This document shows, one piece after another, positions 1 through 14,600 of a stretch of DNA of 64,000 nucleotides (the stretch's first letter is position 1; each line of letters opens with the position of its first letter). The stretch spans positions 3,151,339 to 3,215,338 of the forward strand of contig NC_060960.1 of the NCBI RefSeq assembly GCF_910589235.1, read 5' to 3'. This DNA is from Vespa crabro (Eukaryota; Arthropoda; Insecta; Hymenoptera; Vespidae). The translations under genes were made by a program, and so were the position numbers. Below the pieces are notes generated by a model that had not been told where the DNA came from, did not search any database, and saw only the letters and a program-made list of their open reading frames with translations.

Positions 1-1459
1 TTGAAAAGCAATGTACCTTTTTCGTTACTGTAACCAGGGGACAAGGGTTAGTTATTTATTTTTTGGAGGAAGATTATTTGGTCCAAAGTTAATTTAACGC
101 TGTACCAGCGGCGATTGTGCGAAGCTACGTAACTACGTGCAATTATGGCAACGGCAACAGCTGGGTATAACTTTAACGATAACTTCGTTCTCAGTGTGTA
201 ACGGTAATAATTAAATTGTTCGCGTCGCGAAACTTGAGCAAATTGAATGAGCGCCATTTCTATCGAAAGCACCAAGCTCGTTTCTTCTAACCCTTAATCA
301 CCTTTCGCTATTTCATCTATTGGAATGCACTTTTTCTTTTTATAGAAAACATCGATACCATCATGAGATTGTAATTAATAAGAATTTAAGCGATGTCGAA
401 TGTATTTCCCTATTTTTCTTTTTTTTCTTTTACACTATTAATATGGATAATGTTCAATTAATCGAAACGCTGCAAGCATTATAGATATCTGATGATATCT
501 AATGATATAAATATCGGTCTCATGTTATATGTACTACATACGTACAAAATGAGGTAATTAATAGATTCTGATGAGGATACTTTCTGTACTTTACAGAGCT
601 TTCTTTTTTCATGTTTGCTCCGTTATCTTTTCATTTCTATTGTATAAGGGGAAGTGTCATTGTCTAACAATAAAAACAATCTTTACGCATATAAGGACGA
701 CTTACAATGGGAAGTCACAATATAATATAGTCCTAAGATTTTGAGATAAGATTAAAAATATAATGAGTTAGAAGATATAACGGACCGTCATTTTTTGTTT
801 CACGAAATCAATTTGAATTTGGAAATTTGATGATCATTTATTTCAACTTTTCTATTATATTATCAACATAGCTATGAAAGGAGAAATTATTATTTTTTTA
901 ATGATATTCCTGAGAAAACAATAGTTTCATTTAAAAAAAAGTGAAACTATGTTGTTCATTACGTTAACAAGTATCAACAAATTTAACAGAATACTTAAAC
1001 AGAAACAGCGGTGCTGTGGTAAACGCCAAGTTTACAGTGCAAAGAGACTTGAGATCGATTCGATTGGTATATGGTACTGTCACTTTTTTTACTAATACTA
1101 ACTAATTATTTATTTTTTCTACAATACTTTCGAGATACTTCTCTTATGTATTTTAAAGTGAAGCAACATTGTATATTATTTTTAATTATACTTTTATATC
1201 TTCTAACAGATTTACCAGCGTCCTTATCTAAAGACGGTCTTTTTTATTCACTTTAATGCTAACAAGACAATCTCGGTAATATGTTACCTTGATAATGACA
1301 GTTTTCATGATAATATTTACAACAAAAAAGAAATGTCTATACCATAAAAATATACTTTTTTTTCGCATAAAAACTTTATTATTTTATTTATAGAAAATAA
1401 ACTAAAGCTAACCAATACATGTGAATGAATGTGAAGGGATAAGATATATATCGGTATAT
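1..1459. other. AT-rich DNA, no gene seen
   Basis: Only the first 290 bp are GC-richer and carry a near-palindrome TACGTAACTACGT (about 127-139). The rest is AT-rich with short open frames of random composition. Confidence 0.7.
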
Positions 1460-1993
<534 letters not shown>

Positions 1994-2029
1994 CATCCAC
2001 TATTATATTGTAAAAATAAAGTAAAAACG

Positions 2030-2365
2030 AACAACAAAGGTAATCGGTTTCGATCCCAGAGTTATTTTCATGCGGTCAACGTCGATAACGCGTTCGCATA
2101 ATCGAGCAAGTGTTGGGTAACGAGCTTTCGTGAAATGCCCTACCACAGGGCGTACAATAAGTGCTGGTAGTGGGATGAGGGTGAGAGTATTCGCGAATAT
2201 TTCGTACGAACTTGTATTCCGGTGCACATTCTGCCATAGCACCGCGGTGCATAAATTTCCCGTTGCCTGCTATGGTTTATGCCGGCAGGATTAAATAACT
2301 TGACCCAGTAGCAACATATCATGCTTCTCGTGGTGTACGCTTCTCCTCCTCTTCCTCTTATGCGC
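2030..2365. promoter_or_regulatory. GC-richer island, candidate conserved non-coding element
   Basis: GC rises sharply between an (AT)n and a (CT)n array. All frames are broken or lack plausible protein, so it is better explained as regulatory or structural than coding. Conservation cannot be judged here. Confidence 0.3.
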
Positions 2366-2429
2366 GCGCGTGTACATTAGTGTACGTGGATACATTGGTG
2401 GCTCTTATATGCATGTACACGTATGCACA

Positions 2430-2442
2430 TCTTTCCCTCTTC

Positions 2443-2482
<40 letters not shown>

Positions 2483-2537
2483 TTCTCTCTCTTTTTCTCT
2501 TTCTGTCCATCTCTGTTTCTCTATCTTCCTCTTTCAC
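2430..2537. repeat. (CT)n-rich tract
   Basis: Perfect CT core at about 2449-2476 with imperfect CTTT/CTGT flanks. Confidence 0.95.
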
Positions 2538-2855
2538 TATAGCCATTTTATAATATACAATATATATTTCATATTTGATATTATATATATTTTAAATAAT
2601 AATTTATTCGTTGAATCAATAATATTTTCTTTTCAAATAGTTTTACTTGTTCAAATAATATTTCATTCGACATAATCAAGCATATAAATATACAATGTAC
2701 AATTCTCTTCTCATTCTATATTATTACGTATATACGTATACACATACATATCGTTGTACTTTTTTTCTAAACATCATATTTATAAGAGTTAATACATATC
2801 TTTACATTTTGTTTCTATAATATTACATGTGTAGATATGTATTTGTGTATGTGAT

Positions 2856-2862
<7 letters not shown>

Positions 2863-2912
<50 letters not shown>

Positions 2913-2927
2913 GTATGAATGTATGTG
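2863..2927. repeat. (GT)n(GTAT)n compound microsatellite
   Basis: About 16 GT units grade into GTAT units from about 2893. TG-rich sequence precedes it from 2830. Confidence 0.95.
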
Positions 2928-5000
2928 AGCTTTGTATTCAAGCTCGTATTATCATACGTGCCTTCGCTTACGAATATACGAAAGCTCGAATACACGTGCG
3001 CACATTGACCACATCTCGACGTGCGTGTCCGTGCATACTCGACCTGAAACGTTCCTACGTGCCTTCTAAGCCCACCTCTGAATTCCTTCAAATTTCGCCA
3101 AGTGTATACACGTTATCGAGATACCAAGGGTTCCATTGAATTTAGAGCTTATCGTTGTTGTTAATGTTGACGTAGTTGTCACATAGTAAAAAAGTTTACC
3201 GAACTGTTATTGATTCATCGATAACACGTGTGAAATCTAACGATTTCATTGTACATTGATAAATTAGTTTTTATCGAGATTACGATTAAGTGTAATTTGG
3301 GGTCGATAGTACATATCTATTTACATGTTTATGTACGTGTATATACGTACGTGTGTATATGTGTCTGTTTGTCCACGCACGTATATATCTATGCATGAAG
3401 TAATCAAAACGCATTGCTAATCAAGATGTTTCGATTCTATTCGATTTCTAGCGTGTTATCGAACATCATCTTGATTACATTTCCCTTTTAATAATATTCG
3501 ATATCAAATTGAACCACTTCTTCCCTTTCACAAGTATCACTTTATCTCTATTGATCATTTGAATTGCTTTGATTAATAAGTCGATCGCGAGGATGATCGT
3601 ATTTGCGTGTTCGGAGCTTCGCTTCGTAATTATTCCTAAAGGTATCAGGAATAGTGCGATTTCCGGTACAATTAATACGATGTACGGGCGATACTAAAGC
3701 ATTAGAATATCTTAGAGAAAGAGAGAGTGAGAGTGTATATGTGTATATGCATAGCAATTGTATACAGTCGATTATTATACTCCTCTCACCTAACCAGAGT
3801 CTCTGGCACAGTTACCATCGAGATTACGAGGTGAACAACGAAACGCACTTGGGCCAAATTTATAGAATGCTTTCACGTGTGAAAGAGAGAGAAAGAGAGA
3901 GGGAGAGAGAGAGAGAGAATGCGTGAGAAATATTCATGTACATTTCTACAATGTTTCCGTGAAGGAATGCATAATAAGTTAGTGACTGAAATAATTCAGT
4001 GACTCGAGCAAAAAGATGTAGAAAGACATATTGATAAATATAATTTACAATTTATTTTTAACTATAAAATAATAGTTAAAAATTTCTAGAAAAGTCAATG
4101 ATCGTACGTAAAACATTATTAAATATTTTTTGATACCCATATTTTTCTCGAACTTGAATTTTTTATTCCCAGATTTTATTTTTTCTCTGTTCTAGATTTT
4201 GAAAAGATTTGAAAAAATTCTGAGATATTTATCAAAATCTTTACATTAAAATATAATCTTTTACATTAAACAAAATCTTTACATATAAATATAAAAACTT
4301 GCAGGAAAATCCAAGGAAAATGAGACCTTGTTTAAAAGTCAGCAACGCAGGATTAAAAATCTCTTTTTACAACATTAATGTAAATACTTTAGTTTCTTTT
4401 TTTCAGTTTCAAATTATCACAGATTTGTTTTATTGAATAAAATATCATCTTATTAATTTTTAAATTAACATTTTTACTCTTTTATTTGAAAATATAGAAT
4501 TTAAATAATATTTCATTTCACACCAACATCAAATAGCAAGTTCAAAATGACTGTGACAATATCTTCGTATTTTTAGCGACTCCATTTTTATTCGTTATTA
4601 ATTAATTTTTATTCGTTATCTATTTTCGTTTTATTTCATTATTAGTATCGTTTCGTATATATCGTAATGGTCAATCGATTATTCTTTAAAATTAAATTAT
4701 GTTATATAAAATTCTATAATATTTCATGTAATCAAATAATTAAAATAAAATATTATTTAAAACTAACAATTAAAATTAAAATTAAAATATAAATAATAAA
4801 AGAAAAATAATGAAAGAAAAAAAAAATAACAATATATGTGTAATCAATAATAATCGAATTAAAAACATTTTTCGATAAACTTCTTTTAAAAATAATCAGA
4901 TGATAATATCATTCTCATAATTAGTCTTACTTAAGCGTGTTTCTTCAATAAAGCTAATAGCATTTGGTGTGTTAACTTGAACGTGTAAATAGGATCCTCT
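2928..5000. other. Non-coding DNA, no gene seen
   Basis: Mixed-composition DNA to 3900 with a short GA run at 3715-3736, then very AT-rich DNA to 4980 dominated by A- and T-runs. Confidence 0.65.
3881..3918. repeat. (GA)n tract
   Basis: Imperfect GA/GAAA repeat of about 38 bp. Confidence 0.93.
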
Positions 5001-5205
5001 TCCCATAGGTGCAGGTTATGCACCGTGCAGTATGTTTCACCACTCTTGACTCTACGTTCACGCATTCTCACCTACCCTCTTGCTCTAGCATAGCTCCATC
5101 GTACGAGAGAATCCTCTTCTCATCGATCGTTGGTAGAAAGGGTGAGTCGTGCATTCCACCGTATAGCAGATACCTCGAGAAATGGTTCTATAGAAGGAAG
5201 AGAAA

Positions 5206-5209
<4 letters not shown>

Positions 5210-5274
<65 letters not shown>
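5210..5274. repeat. (GA)n microsatellite
   Basis: 65 bp, interrupted once by AAA, followed after 30 bp by the ATCGCC/TCG array. Confidence 0.96.
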
Positions 5275-5304
5275 TGCGTGGAGAAGCGTCATCTCCCTTG
5301 CAAG

Positions 5305-5418
5305 CATCGTCGCCATCTCCATCGCCATCGTCATCGCCATCGCCATCGCCATCGTCATCGTCGTCGTCGTCGTCATCGTCGTCGTCGTAGTCGTCATCGT
5401 CGTCGTTGTCGTCGTCGT
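5305..5418. repeat. (ATCGCC)n / (TCG)n GC-rich compound array
   Basis: Hexamers CATCGC and CATCGT grade into pure TCG/CGT triplets. All six frames stay largely open (poly-Ser, poly-Val, poly-Asp, poly-Thr), so open frames here are artefacts of the repeat. High GC and CpG density are unusual for this window. Confidence 0.95.
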
Positions 5419-8174
5419 GGAAATTGGATCGGTCACTCGATATCGCAGTCGGTATTCTCGAAATTCGAGCCCTGTCACGACACACACGATCCCATCCCCT
5501 ATTAATATTAAATTCCGCTTGCTCTCGGTAATACGATGGTAGCATCATGATCTTCTATACTCTGTAGGAGTTTGATATGTCCTCTTTCTCATCTTTCATA
5601 CTCTCTCCTTTTTATTGTTTTTAGTTCCTACATTTTATTAAGTTTTTATTGACAATGATTAAACATTGAAAAGAAATGAACAATATGAAAAAATATTAAA
5701 AGAAATGTAGATTTCTTACATTATCGATAATTATTGTAAAAAATCATTTCTTGGAAAACATCGACCATGTTGAAAAACGTTCATAATATTGATACCATAG
5801 TACGATTTGATATTTACGAGAGTAATCGTTAAAATACAATTTAGTAATCGATTTCAACACAGTGAAAAGAGAAGCAGCAAAGTCGAGTTGGTATCGCGAA
5901 CATTTCAAGCACCGATGTCGTTGCTGTTACTATCGTTGCTATAGCTGCAGCACGGATGCGAGTTATACAGCTGAGTGCAGCAATATACTGGCTATCGGAC
6001 CATCCTACAAATCTATCCGTCGATACTCCGATCCTATCTTGAAGTAATTCGCACGAAACATCCTGATAAATTGGGATCTCGGCTAGGTCAACGATAAATT
6101 GTTACGAATCGTTGCGATTAATCGTTTTATCGCTCTCGCATAATTTTTTACCCCTGTAAATGCTGAGCCAGAGGAGAATGGAAAATTTTCATCCATCCGA
6201 CGTTCGGATAAATTAGAGCGAATGTTCAGATAAATTAGAGCGAACGAAATTTTTGCAGTGATCACATTATTAATCGTAACATATAATGTTATAAACTGTT
6301 GATATTCATGAACAAAATATTGGATAAATGAAAAGATTAAATAAGTATTTAGTTTATTTAAATAAATCACAACGAAATAAAAAATAAAGTTGATATGTAT
6401 AGCGCATTAGGTAGGAAAAATGACGGAATATAAAGATTCGTCCTAGAAAAGAGAGATAAATTGAATACAAAATTTTTGGCTTTCATTAAAAAATTCGTAA
6501 ATAAAGAAAAGTGGGTTAATTGCCTATAGCTCATATTTGGAAAAAAACATGAAATAAAATATGATAACAAATTTTGAAAAGAGCAATTGTAACATGGTAA
6601 ATAATTTAATTTGATTGAAATAAAAAATGTAGACTGATTAAAAAGAGAGAAAAGAAAAAGAAATGTATATTAAATGAAGTAATACTTAACAAGATAGACA
6701 GAACGTACATAAATTTAATTATAATTATTTAATGACAAGCATTATTTAATGATAAATATTAACTCGTTATATACACACATACACAGATTACACCGTTATA
6801 CAAAATATCCAATAATTAACTTTACGTTCTATATAATGTGTTCGTGCAATTTAACATATTCTTTTGATTTAATGCAAGATAGGAACAATGATATCACAAA
6901 TGTACATTTTTTATCAGATATAATATTAAACAAACGTTAAGTTTTAAAGAATCGAAAAGCGTATAAGCACGTTCGAAGAAATGTTAATGATTCCCTCATA
7001 AAATCAAGTCGATGTATCGTACTAGTCAACGAGTTGGTTGGATACGTTCAACGACGTCGTTAAAGAACAACGCATAGAAGTCCCTTTGGTGTTTCTCTTC
7101 GCACTCATCGTTGTTGTGGCAAAAAAGAAAAAAAGAAAATAAATACGCGAATGAAAAGAATGAGTCTCTCTCGAAAATGGACGAATCGTGAACGAAAATA
7201 GTAGAACATTATCGGTAACGACGTCGTTCTTTGTATTGAATCGACAAATATCCGCAGGATATATTTTATATCCTTGTCGTCTAAATTCTCTTTACACCGT
7301 TAGAGCTCTCTCTCTCTCTCTGTCTCTCTTTCTGTTTCCTTTTCTTTATTTATTCCCATCTTCCTTTACGTAGAAAATACTTTAGTGTCAGAACATTACA
7401 CTTTTATTCTCATAAAAATCGCATAATATGATAGTTCAAATTATAGTAGATCGAATTTCAATCACCAATTCTCCTTCCTTCTACGAATGTGAATCATACT
7501 GTCGTGAAAAAACATGAATTTGAGGAAGAGTAGAAGTTGGTGGTAAAATTAAGGGTATGTGACGTATCTGGAATATGGACGGCACGAGAATCAGCGTTCG
7601 TTCGCACGTATCATCGATTCACGCATCATTGTTTCGAGGTGTAGATAGGACGTTTGGAATTCGCGTTAATTAGAGCGATCGCACGTCCTCGGACATCGAG
7701 ATATGCAGTGAGAGAACTGGAGAAAGAGAGACAGACAGAGATAGATGTAGAAGATAATATATCGTACTAGCGAAGCATAATTTTGATAATGTCAGAAAGG
7801 AACGTAAGGGCCTGTGATAAAAAATCGTTTAATGTTTATTATTTCGTAAGCGCAAGTATAAAAATATATATATATATATATGTATACATATGATCAATTT
7901 TAGGGCGAGTAGAAAACCACAAAAAGAAACAAAAAGTCAGAAAATGCATATGCAGCCGGTTCCAAGTTTGTATGAAAAGTAGAGGAAACATTGAACGATA
8001 GAGACTGGCAAGCTGATTTCGGCATCAAAATGGGATTGAAAAGCACAAGCGGCCATTTATTGTTCGCCGGATGGCTCGTGTTCGAAACAACACTCGTTTG
8101 AACGGCGTTTACCGGTGGCTCGGGGGTCAAGGCATGGACCACGACCCACAAAAATAAAACGAACTCTCATTCCA
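5419..8174. other. Non-coding DNA with two GC-richer patches
   Basis: Patches at about 7560-7700 and 7950-8160 contain no convincing protein. A minus-strand frame over 7900-8151 lacks an ATG. Short CT (7304-7331) and AT (7864-7881) repeats and the 22-bp duplication at 6202 lie here. Confidence 0.6.
6202..6245. repeat. 22-bp tandem duplication
   Basis: Two adjacent 22-bp units at 6202-6223 and 6224-6245 with core GATAAATTAGAGCGAA differ at about two positions. A local duplication in non-coding DNA. Confidence 0.9.
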
Positions 8175-8287
8175 TCTCTCTCTCTCTCTCTCTCCCATTT
8201 CATCTCTTTCTCTCTCTCTCTCTCTCTCTCTTCCATTTCATCTCTTTCTCTTTCTCTCTTTCTCTCTCATTCTCTCCCTCGCTCTCT
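8175..8287. repeat. (CT)n tracts
   Basis: Two perfect CT runs with imperfect CTTT spacers, flanked by GC-richer DNA. Confidence 0.95.
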
Positions 8288-8822
8288 TTTTTCTCGCTCA
8301 TATACATCTATATACAACGCAGCCCTCGTTCGATCGCAAATCTCGTTGATTTCGTTTCGATTCACGGACAGTACGCTTAACGCTCGTCCAGCGTTTACAA
8401 CCCTTGCACGCGGTTTATCAAATCCGTATGCATCATCGTCCTATTGTCCCTTTGACGTTGTAGAGATCACACTATTTTCGAATTCCTTTCGATATTTGTT
8501 CACATTTCTACCATTTCTGATTCGTTCTACCATTCTGTTATTTTCCTCTTTCAAATATTCAAATTTCTTTACTTTACGCCTTATTTTACTGTTAAGTTCA
8601 TCTCTTATTTTTGCTGGACAGGGATGATCCTAAGATATTTTCTCGTTTTGAGAGTCAAGGTGTCTGAAATGGAAGAGAGTGGATGGGAAGTTACCTAGGT
8701 TATCACAGTATCGATCCTGCGTAAAATTTATAGTCGAGAGTGGACGATACCGAAAGCGGCGTTTCTGTTTCGATAAGAGATAACTTTCGAAGGAAGCGAA
8801 AGGTAGAGAAAGAGTGAGTGAG

Positions 8823-8825
<3 letters not shown>

Positions 8826-8901
<76 letters not shown>
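8826..8901. repeat. (GA)n microsatellite, about 38 repeats
   Basis: 76 bp of uninterrupted GA. Confidence 0.98.
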
Positions 8902-8903
<2 letters not shown>

Positions 8904-10999
8904 TTGATCGATATAGGTAAAGTATACGATACTGTTCTCCTTACGTTTTTCTTTTTAAGCGAATGATTTTGATATTAAAATTGAAAAATTTTTGAAATAT
9001 CTTGATCAATATACTCTTATATTTTTGTATTTTGAAACAAGAGTGAGATGATTGAGTTTCTTTTATTATAATTTTCTCGAATCTTTTTCCGAAGAAAACG
9101 AGAGACCTCGTCGAAACTTTGCTTTTCGATTTTCTTTCTTTCTCTCCTATTCCCTTTTCTTTTTCTTTTCTATCTTTATTTCAAGAGTGAAATAAGAAAA
9201 AATGTAGACTAGCATCGCTTCGTTGGCACCTGATTCAATCTAAGGAAAACAAGAAGCGGAGAAAATTTCAGTACGATTGGAGAGCTAGGAAATGCTGCGA
9301 GTGCACTTCTGTTATGCCTGGCAGACAAATTACTTTGGAGCCACTCAGACGTGGCTGGCAACGAATCGAAATCGGCTATCCGAAAGGAGAAATCATACGA
9401 TTCGTGTGGAAAGTAAGGCAAAACTTTCGAATATAAGAATTTCTTCTCGGAAAAATTTGTATATATCGATTTGCATTTATAACCGGTCGTGACAAATAAC
9501 AATTCAATCCTTATCTATACTTTGTGTTATTCTTTGCAATTTTAATTCTGTCTCATTTATCATTATTATTTTTTAACCAAGTGCGAATAAGTACTCAGTG
9601 AGATCAATCACTTTCGAAATATCTTCTTATTTATATTTATTTATCGATATTCTATAATTATTTATAGGGAGCGATTATCGTTTCTGGAGATAGACAATAC
9701 TCCATACTATATCGATAATTAAATCTTAATGAGCACCAATCACCGATAAAATATTTATACAGAGAAATTTTCATTTTATATAACGAAATAACGACATTTG
9801 TTTATCTCTGAGTGTGATGCTGCACAGAAAATGTTTATTATTGTAGACACTAAACGAAAACTTTCCCTATTCCAACAATATGAATATATAATTTTCTTAA
9901 TTAAATATTTTCCAACGTTTCCTCAATTATTTTCATCAATCGTAAAATTGGTAGATTTAAACAGAGAAACGTTACAAAATGGAATGCTCGAGTGTTAACT
10001 AAAATGAGCCATATTAACGTTACACATTGTAACATTAATTTAGAGATACGTTAATCGAGGGAAGAAACTCGTCGTTCGAAAATACCGACGTTCCACCAAA
10101 CGTGTATTCGCCGCGTGTAATTTCTCTCTGATTTTCTCCCTAACTCTCTCTCTCTTTCTCTCTCTCTCTTTCCCTCATTCTCTCTCTCTCTTATTCTGAC
10201 TCTCTCTTTCCCTCATTCTCTCTCTCTCTCTCTCTTTCTTTCTCTTTCCTATCATCATCAACCTTTCTACCTTGCGTCTCTTTCCTTTCGTTTCATCCTA
10301 TCTTCTTCTATCTCACCCAACTCCGTATCTTATCTCTCTTTCCACTCTCATTTACACGTATTCGTACCTTTGCCCTCTAACATTGTCCGTCTCGTACAAC
10401 CTTTCGATATTGAAAACGCTCCCTCTCTTTCTCTTTGGAAGAGTTCACACACACACACACATTAAAGGACGTGTATACATGAATTATCGTAAAGCGTAGT
10501 TGCATGCTTGAGAAAGCACCGATCGCATTTAAACAACGTGCTGAACGCCCATGGCTCAACGCTCTTGAATCGACGTGAGATAGAGAGAAAGAGAAAGACG
10601 TTCCGATCAAAGGACTCATGTTTATAAAAGGACGACAGGATTCTCATTAAACGCTCGATTTTTCCTTACGCTTTATTCGCATGCTACTTTCTTTTCGATA
10701 CGACTAATAAAAAGTGAATTTGTATAGTTATATACCACCTCTTTCTCTCTCTCTTTTTCTCTTCACAATTTAGAATTAATAAAACGAATCTAATAAATTT
10801 CTCGTTTTACAGAAAATCGAGAATAGAGCAGAACAATTATTCATTTTCTTTATGGGAGATACGTAATACTTTTTCATTATTAATCACAATTTATTATATA
10901 ATAAATATCACAAACATTGATTCGTGGAAACTGGTGATGAAAGTAAAAGGAACTAGAAAAGAAAAAAAGAAAGACAGTGGACTAGAGAAGTTTTCTAAA
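8902..10999. other. Non-coding DNA, no gene seen
   Basis: AT-rich with pyrimidine tracts; a short (CA)n at 10445-10461. No exon-like block with splice signals was found. Confidence 0.6.
10122..10248. repeat. (CT)n-rich tract
   Basis: Interrupted CT/CTTT pyrimidine run of about 125 bp. Confidence 0.93.
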
Positions 11000-11345
11000 C
11001 CGCAAAGGACACGAGTCCGCCGCAGGATTCTATCTGTAACAAGGACGGGGTAAAGCCATGTCTGGGATCGTTGGAAAGGTACGGTGTGTACCGGTACATT
11101 CCTCTACGAGTTCTCACGGGTGGTTAGAGGGCTGACGCGTCTACCCTAAGGGTGGTCGAGTAGTCGACAAGCACTTGAAGCTGTCCTAGGACGAACCAGT
11201 GAAAGGACGGGCACGAGTAAATAGTGGAACGATTTTCGCCTAAAGGGTTCACCCAACAAAGTGTGCTTTGGTCCCTTTTCACAACGAGGGAGATGGAGGC
11301 CTTTGATGGGACTCCTCTCTTCCTTCGAGAAAGTCACTTTAGTCG
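11000..11345. promoter_or_regulatory. GC-richer island, candidate conserved non-coding element
   Basis: About 345 bp near 50% GC. Three plus frames are broken by stops. The minus frame at 11146-11337 is open but basic and featureless. No splice-bounded exon could be defined. Confidence 0.3.
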
Positions 11346-11562
11346 ACTAGAAAAGTCCGAAGGTTAAGGCAAAACCAAGTTTTGTTTTTCGGCCAAATTT
11401 ACGATTTGCCACGGCTCCATTCTCTTCAAATATAACTTTTCTTTTTCTTCCATTCAAACTCAATCTTCTTACGAGAGTGATATGAACACGCACGACTGAA
11501 GATTTATTTATTTATACATTATATAAATAACATACATCGTGATTGTCTCGTATCGTTCGTTG

Positions 11563-11564
<2 letters not shown>

Positions 11565-11619
<55 letters not shown>
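11565..11619. repeat. (AT)n microsatellite with palindromic flanks
   Basis: 55 bp of perfect TA inside GATTTATA...TATAAATC, so the palindrome extends into unique flank. Confidence 0.97.
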
Positions 11620-11622
<3 letters not shown>

Positions 11623-14600
11623 CGTAAAGTTAATAGTAGATTATATCTAAGGGAAAATGAAAAAAGTCTCTCACACTCATACGAAAAAATATAAATAACT
11701 GTCATAGAAATAATATCTTTGCCAAGAAATATTGTGTCCCTACTTTAGATCGTGCGTATACGTTAGCGTTATTACTTTCGTATCTCGGAAAAGGGCTTTC
11801 GGTGGACCCTCTATTCCGAAGGAAAACGAATTTGTCCTGTCAGAAAAAGTACGTGGAAAAAAAAGAAAAAGCATCTCTCATGTGTCCACGTAAGTAGACG
11901 ACCTGATGACCGCGTAGTCATAAGTCTATATACGACTCGCGATAGAAAAGTTAAACGTGTCAAGAAAATTGATAAATCGTATAGTAGAGGAAATTTCGTT
12001 CCGATGCCGAACATAAATTTCAATTCTCGCGAATTATTCTTCTGCAACAAAAAAAAAAGAAAAGAAAATAATATTTAACATTTATGATAGTATAATTCAA
12101 TTTTCATTGACTTTGTTGCGAGTATATATTTAATAAAAAAATAAAAAAGTGAAATTGTTCTAAAGGGAAAATCAATAGGAAGATGCAGAAAGATGGAGAG
12201 AAAGAAACGTAAAGAGACATAACTGTAAGACGACATTTGAATAAAGTTCAAAAGAATAGTGACGTTGCAAGCCTCTGGGCCATCGACGTCACTAGTGAGG
12301 GATACGAATAGGATCGGTGTATTCAAATTGAACGTGACAGAGTGTCTTGGGATGGCTGTGTGCCCGCGGCTTGTCAACTTTTCATTTTAAGTTTCATGAC
12401 GTATCGAACTGAAACATGTCTCTTGTGAATCGATGATGTACCTTTCGTCGGATCTTATTCTCTAAAGTACCACCATTTGTCTTTCAACCAATATGTGTAA
12501 CAATATTCCAATAATATTCCAGTTTAATATTTAAAAACAATCGTAATATAACTCTTTTAAAAATTATTATTATTTAACTTTAAAGTATACCATTTTTATT
12601 AATCGATTTTCTTGGAAAGAAAGTTTCTTCTTATCTAATTTTAAAGATTACTGAGAAAAGAATACAGTAAAAAGTTTCTTCGATTACTTTTCTCAAGAAA
12701 GAAAGTTCAAAGTTAAATCCAAAAAGAGTATCAAGAAATCGTGTATGATATGCATGAGTGTCGAGATATTGTGATTTAAAGATAAAACACGTTTTTTGGA
12801 TTCTCTAAAAGAAGAGAGGTAGAACGCTAACTTTCATCCTTCTTACATACACGTTAGAATCCTTTCCTTTTACACCACTCTCTCCTTTCTATGGCTTCAC
12901 GATATAGACTCAAATACGTAGCTACTACGTTTGGTATTCAAAACCACCCCCGGTAGCAAGTAATACACGTAAATCTCGTCGCCCTTCGAATCGCAGCCAC
13001 GCCACCTTCACCTGCCACCTTATTCGAAAATACGAACAGCTAGTTTTTCTTATGTTCTATAACGTTAAATATTTTGATAAAATGATAAATTGAGTATGAA
13101 TAAAAATATGATTTTTATATTTAAAATATAAGTTATTAAAATAATTATCAACGATATATTCGCATGTAACTAACTTCAATATATTTTTAAAATTTAGATA
13201 GATAATATTAGATAGATAATATTCAGAAAAAAATAGTAGAAATTGGCTATTAAATAGTTGAAGAATGATTCGTCGAAAAGTTACTTTACCAGACACTAAA
13301 GTTACTTTATAGTTCATTCACAAGTCATCGACTTTCATATTTAATAATTTCCCCTGAAATAGAGAAGTTGGAAGTTGAACCGAAAAATCTGCAATATTGA
13401 TGGTTTCCGACGAATTAAAGACATGAACGTCGATTATCTATTACATTTGATATTCAAAGCTATTCTCTGTAACAATGGCGAAGGAATTGTGATAGTAGAG
13501 GTGTTAGTGATGGTAGTGGTAGCTGATAAGTCGCGTATTTCTCGATCCAACTTCACTGTCTCCCGCACGTGCCACCTCTTTGTAATATATATGATCACCA
13601 TGACCACGTTTGACTCAGCGATTTCGACGCCACAGACGACACGACGACGACGGATCGTGTAACCATTTGTGCGGCTTTACCTTACACTTTTATTTCCACT
13701 ATTCAAACGTAGGGTCACAGTATCAAACGAAAATTGATATTTTCTTATTTCTTACTGACTGACAAATACTTACTCGTGTTTTTTGAAATTTATTAGACAC
13801 ATCACAAACTGTTCTATGATTAAAGATTATTTGAGTATAATTCATACTTTATTGTTAGTGTTCGCGAATATCGTATATTAGTTAGAAACAGCTATTGTAA
13901 TCCACTTCCTTTATATATATACATTCCTATATATATACATGTATAAATCTGTTATCTATTATTAGTCGCTTAAATAGTCGATAACAGTTGTAATTCACAA
14001 GCAACGTTATTATATGTAGAACATATATATATATATATAATGGAAAGTTGCTTACTTTTAGGTGTGACATTTAGTATTTATATTATACATTTAATTACTT
14101 TTGTATGTCTAATAATTAATTATTCTTCATAACAAATTATTAACTGAAGACTCAAGGGCCAGAGTGCACTTTGAAAACTTATCCACTTTCTCAGTATCAA
14201 TTTCACCGGGTTTATTTCATTACAATAATTTCCTTTCGTATGATGTAACGTCCTTTTCATTTCTAAATACGACTAGTAGATAAGTCGAAAACGAAGCTGA
14301 AAAGCCCTGCGCCAACGTCTTCCGTGCACATTACTTAACGCTAATCATAACTTCTACGTGGCACGAATCCTTACGGAGGGTTTGCGTCGCATAGGAGTTA
14401 TGATTACCTCGGGAACTCGAGTCTAACCACTTCTGCCTCACGAGTTATGACATACAGCAGCGGTAGTGAATTCTGTGCACCGGTATTCTGCGATATGAGT
14501 TCGTTCTTTACCTTCTTTTACAGCTTACATATCGCATTGTATTCGATTGTAATTTATAACAAAAAAAGAAAATAAAGAAAAAAGAACGTCGAAATGATCA

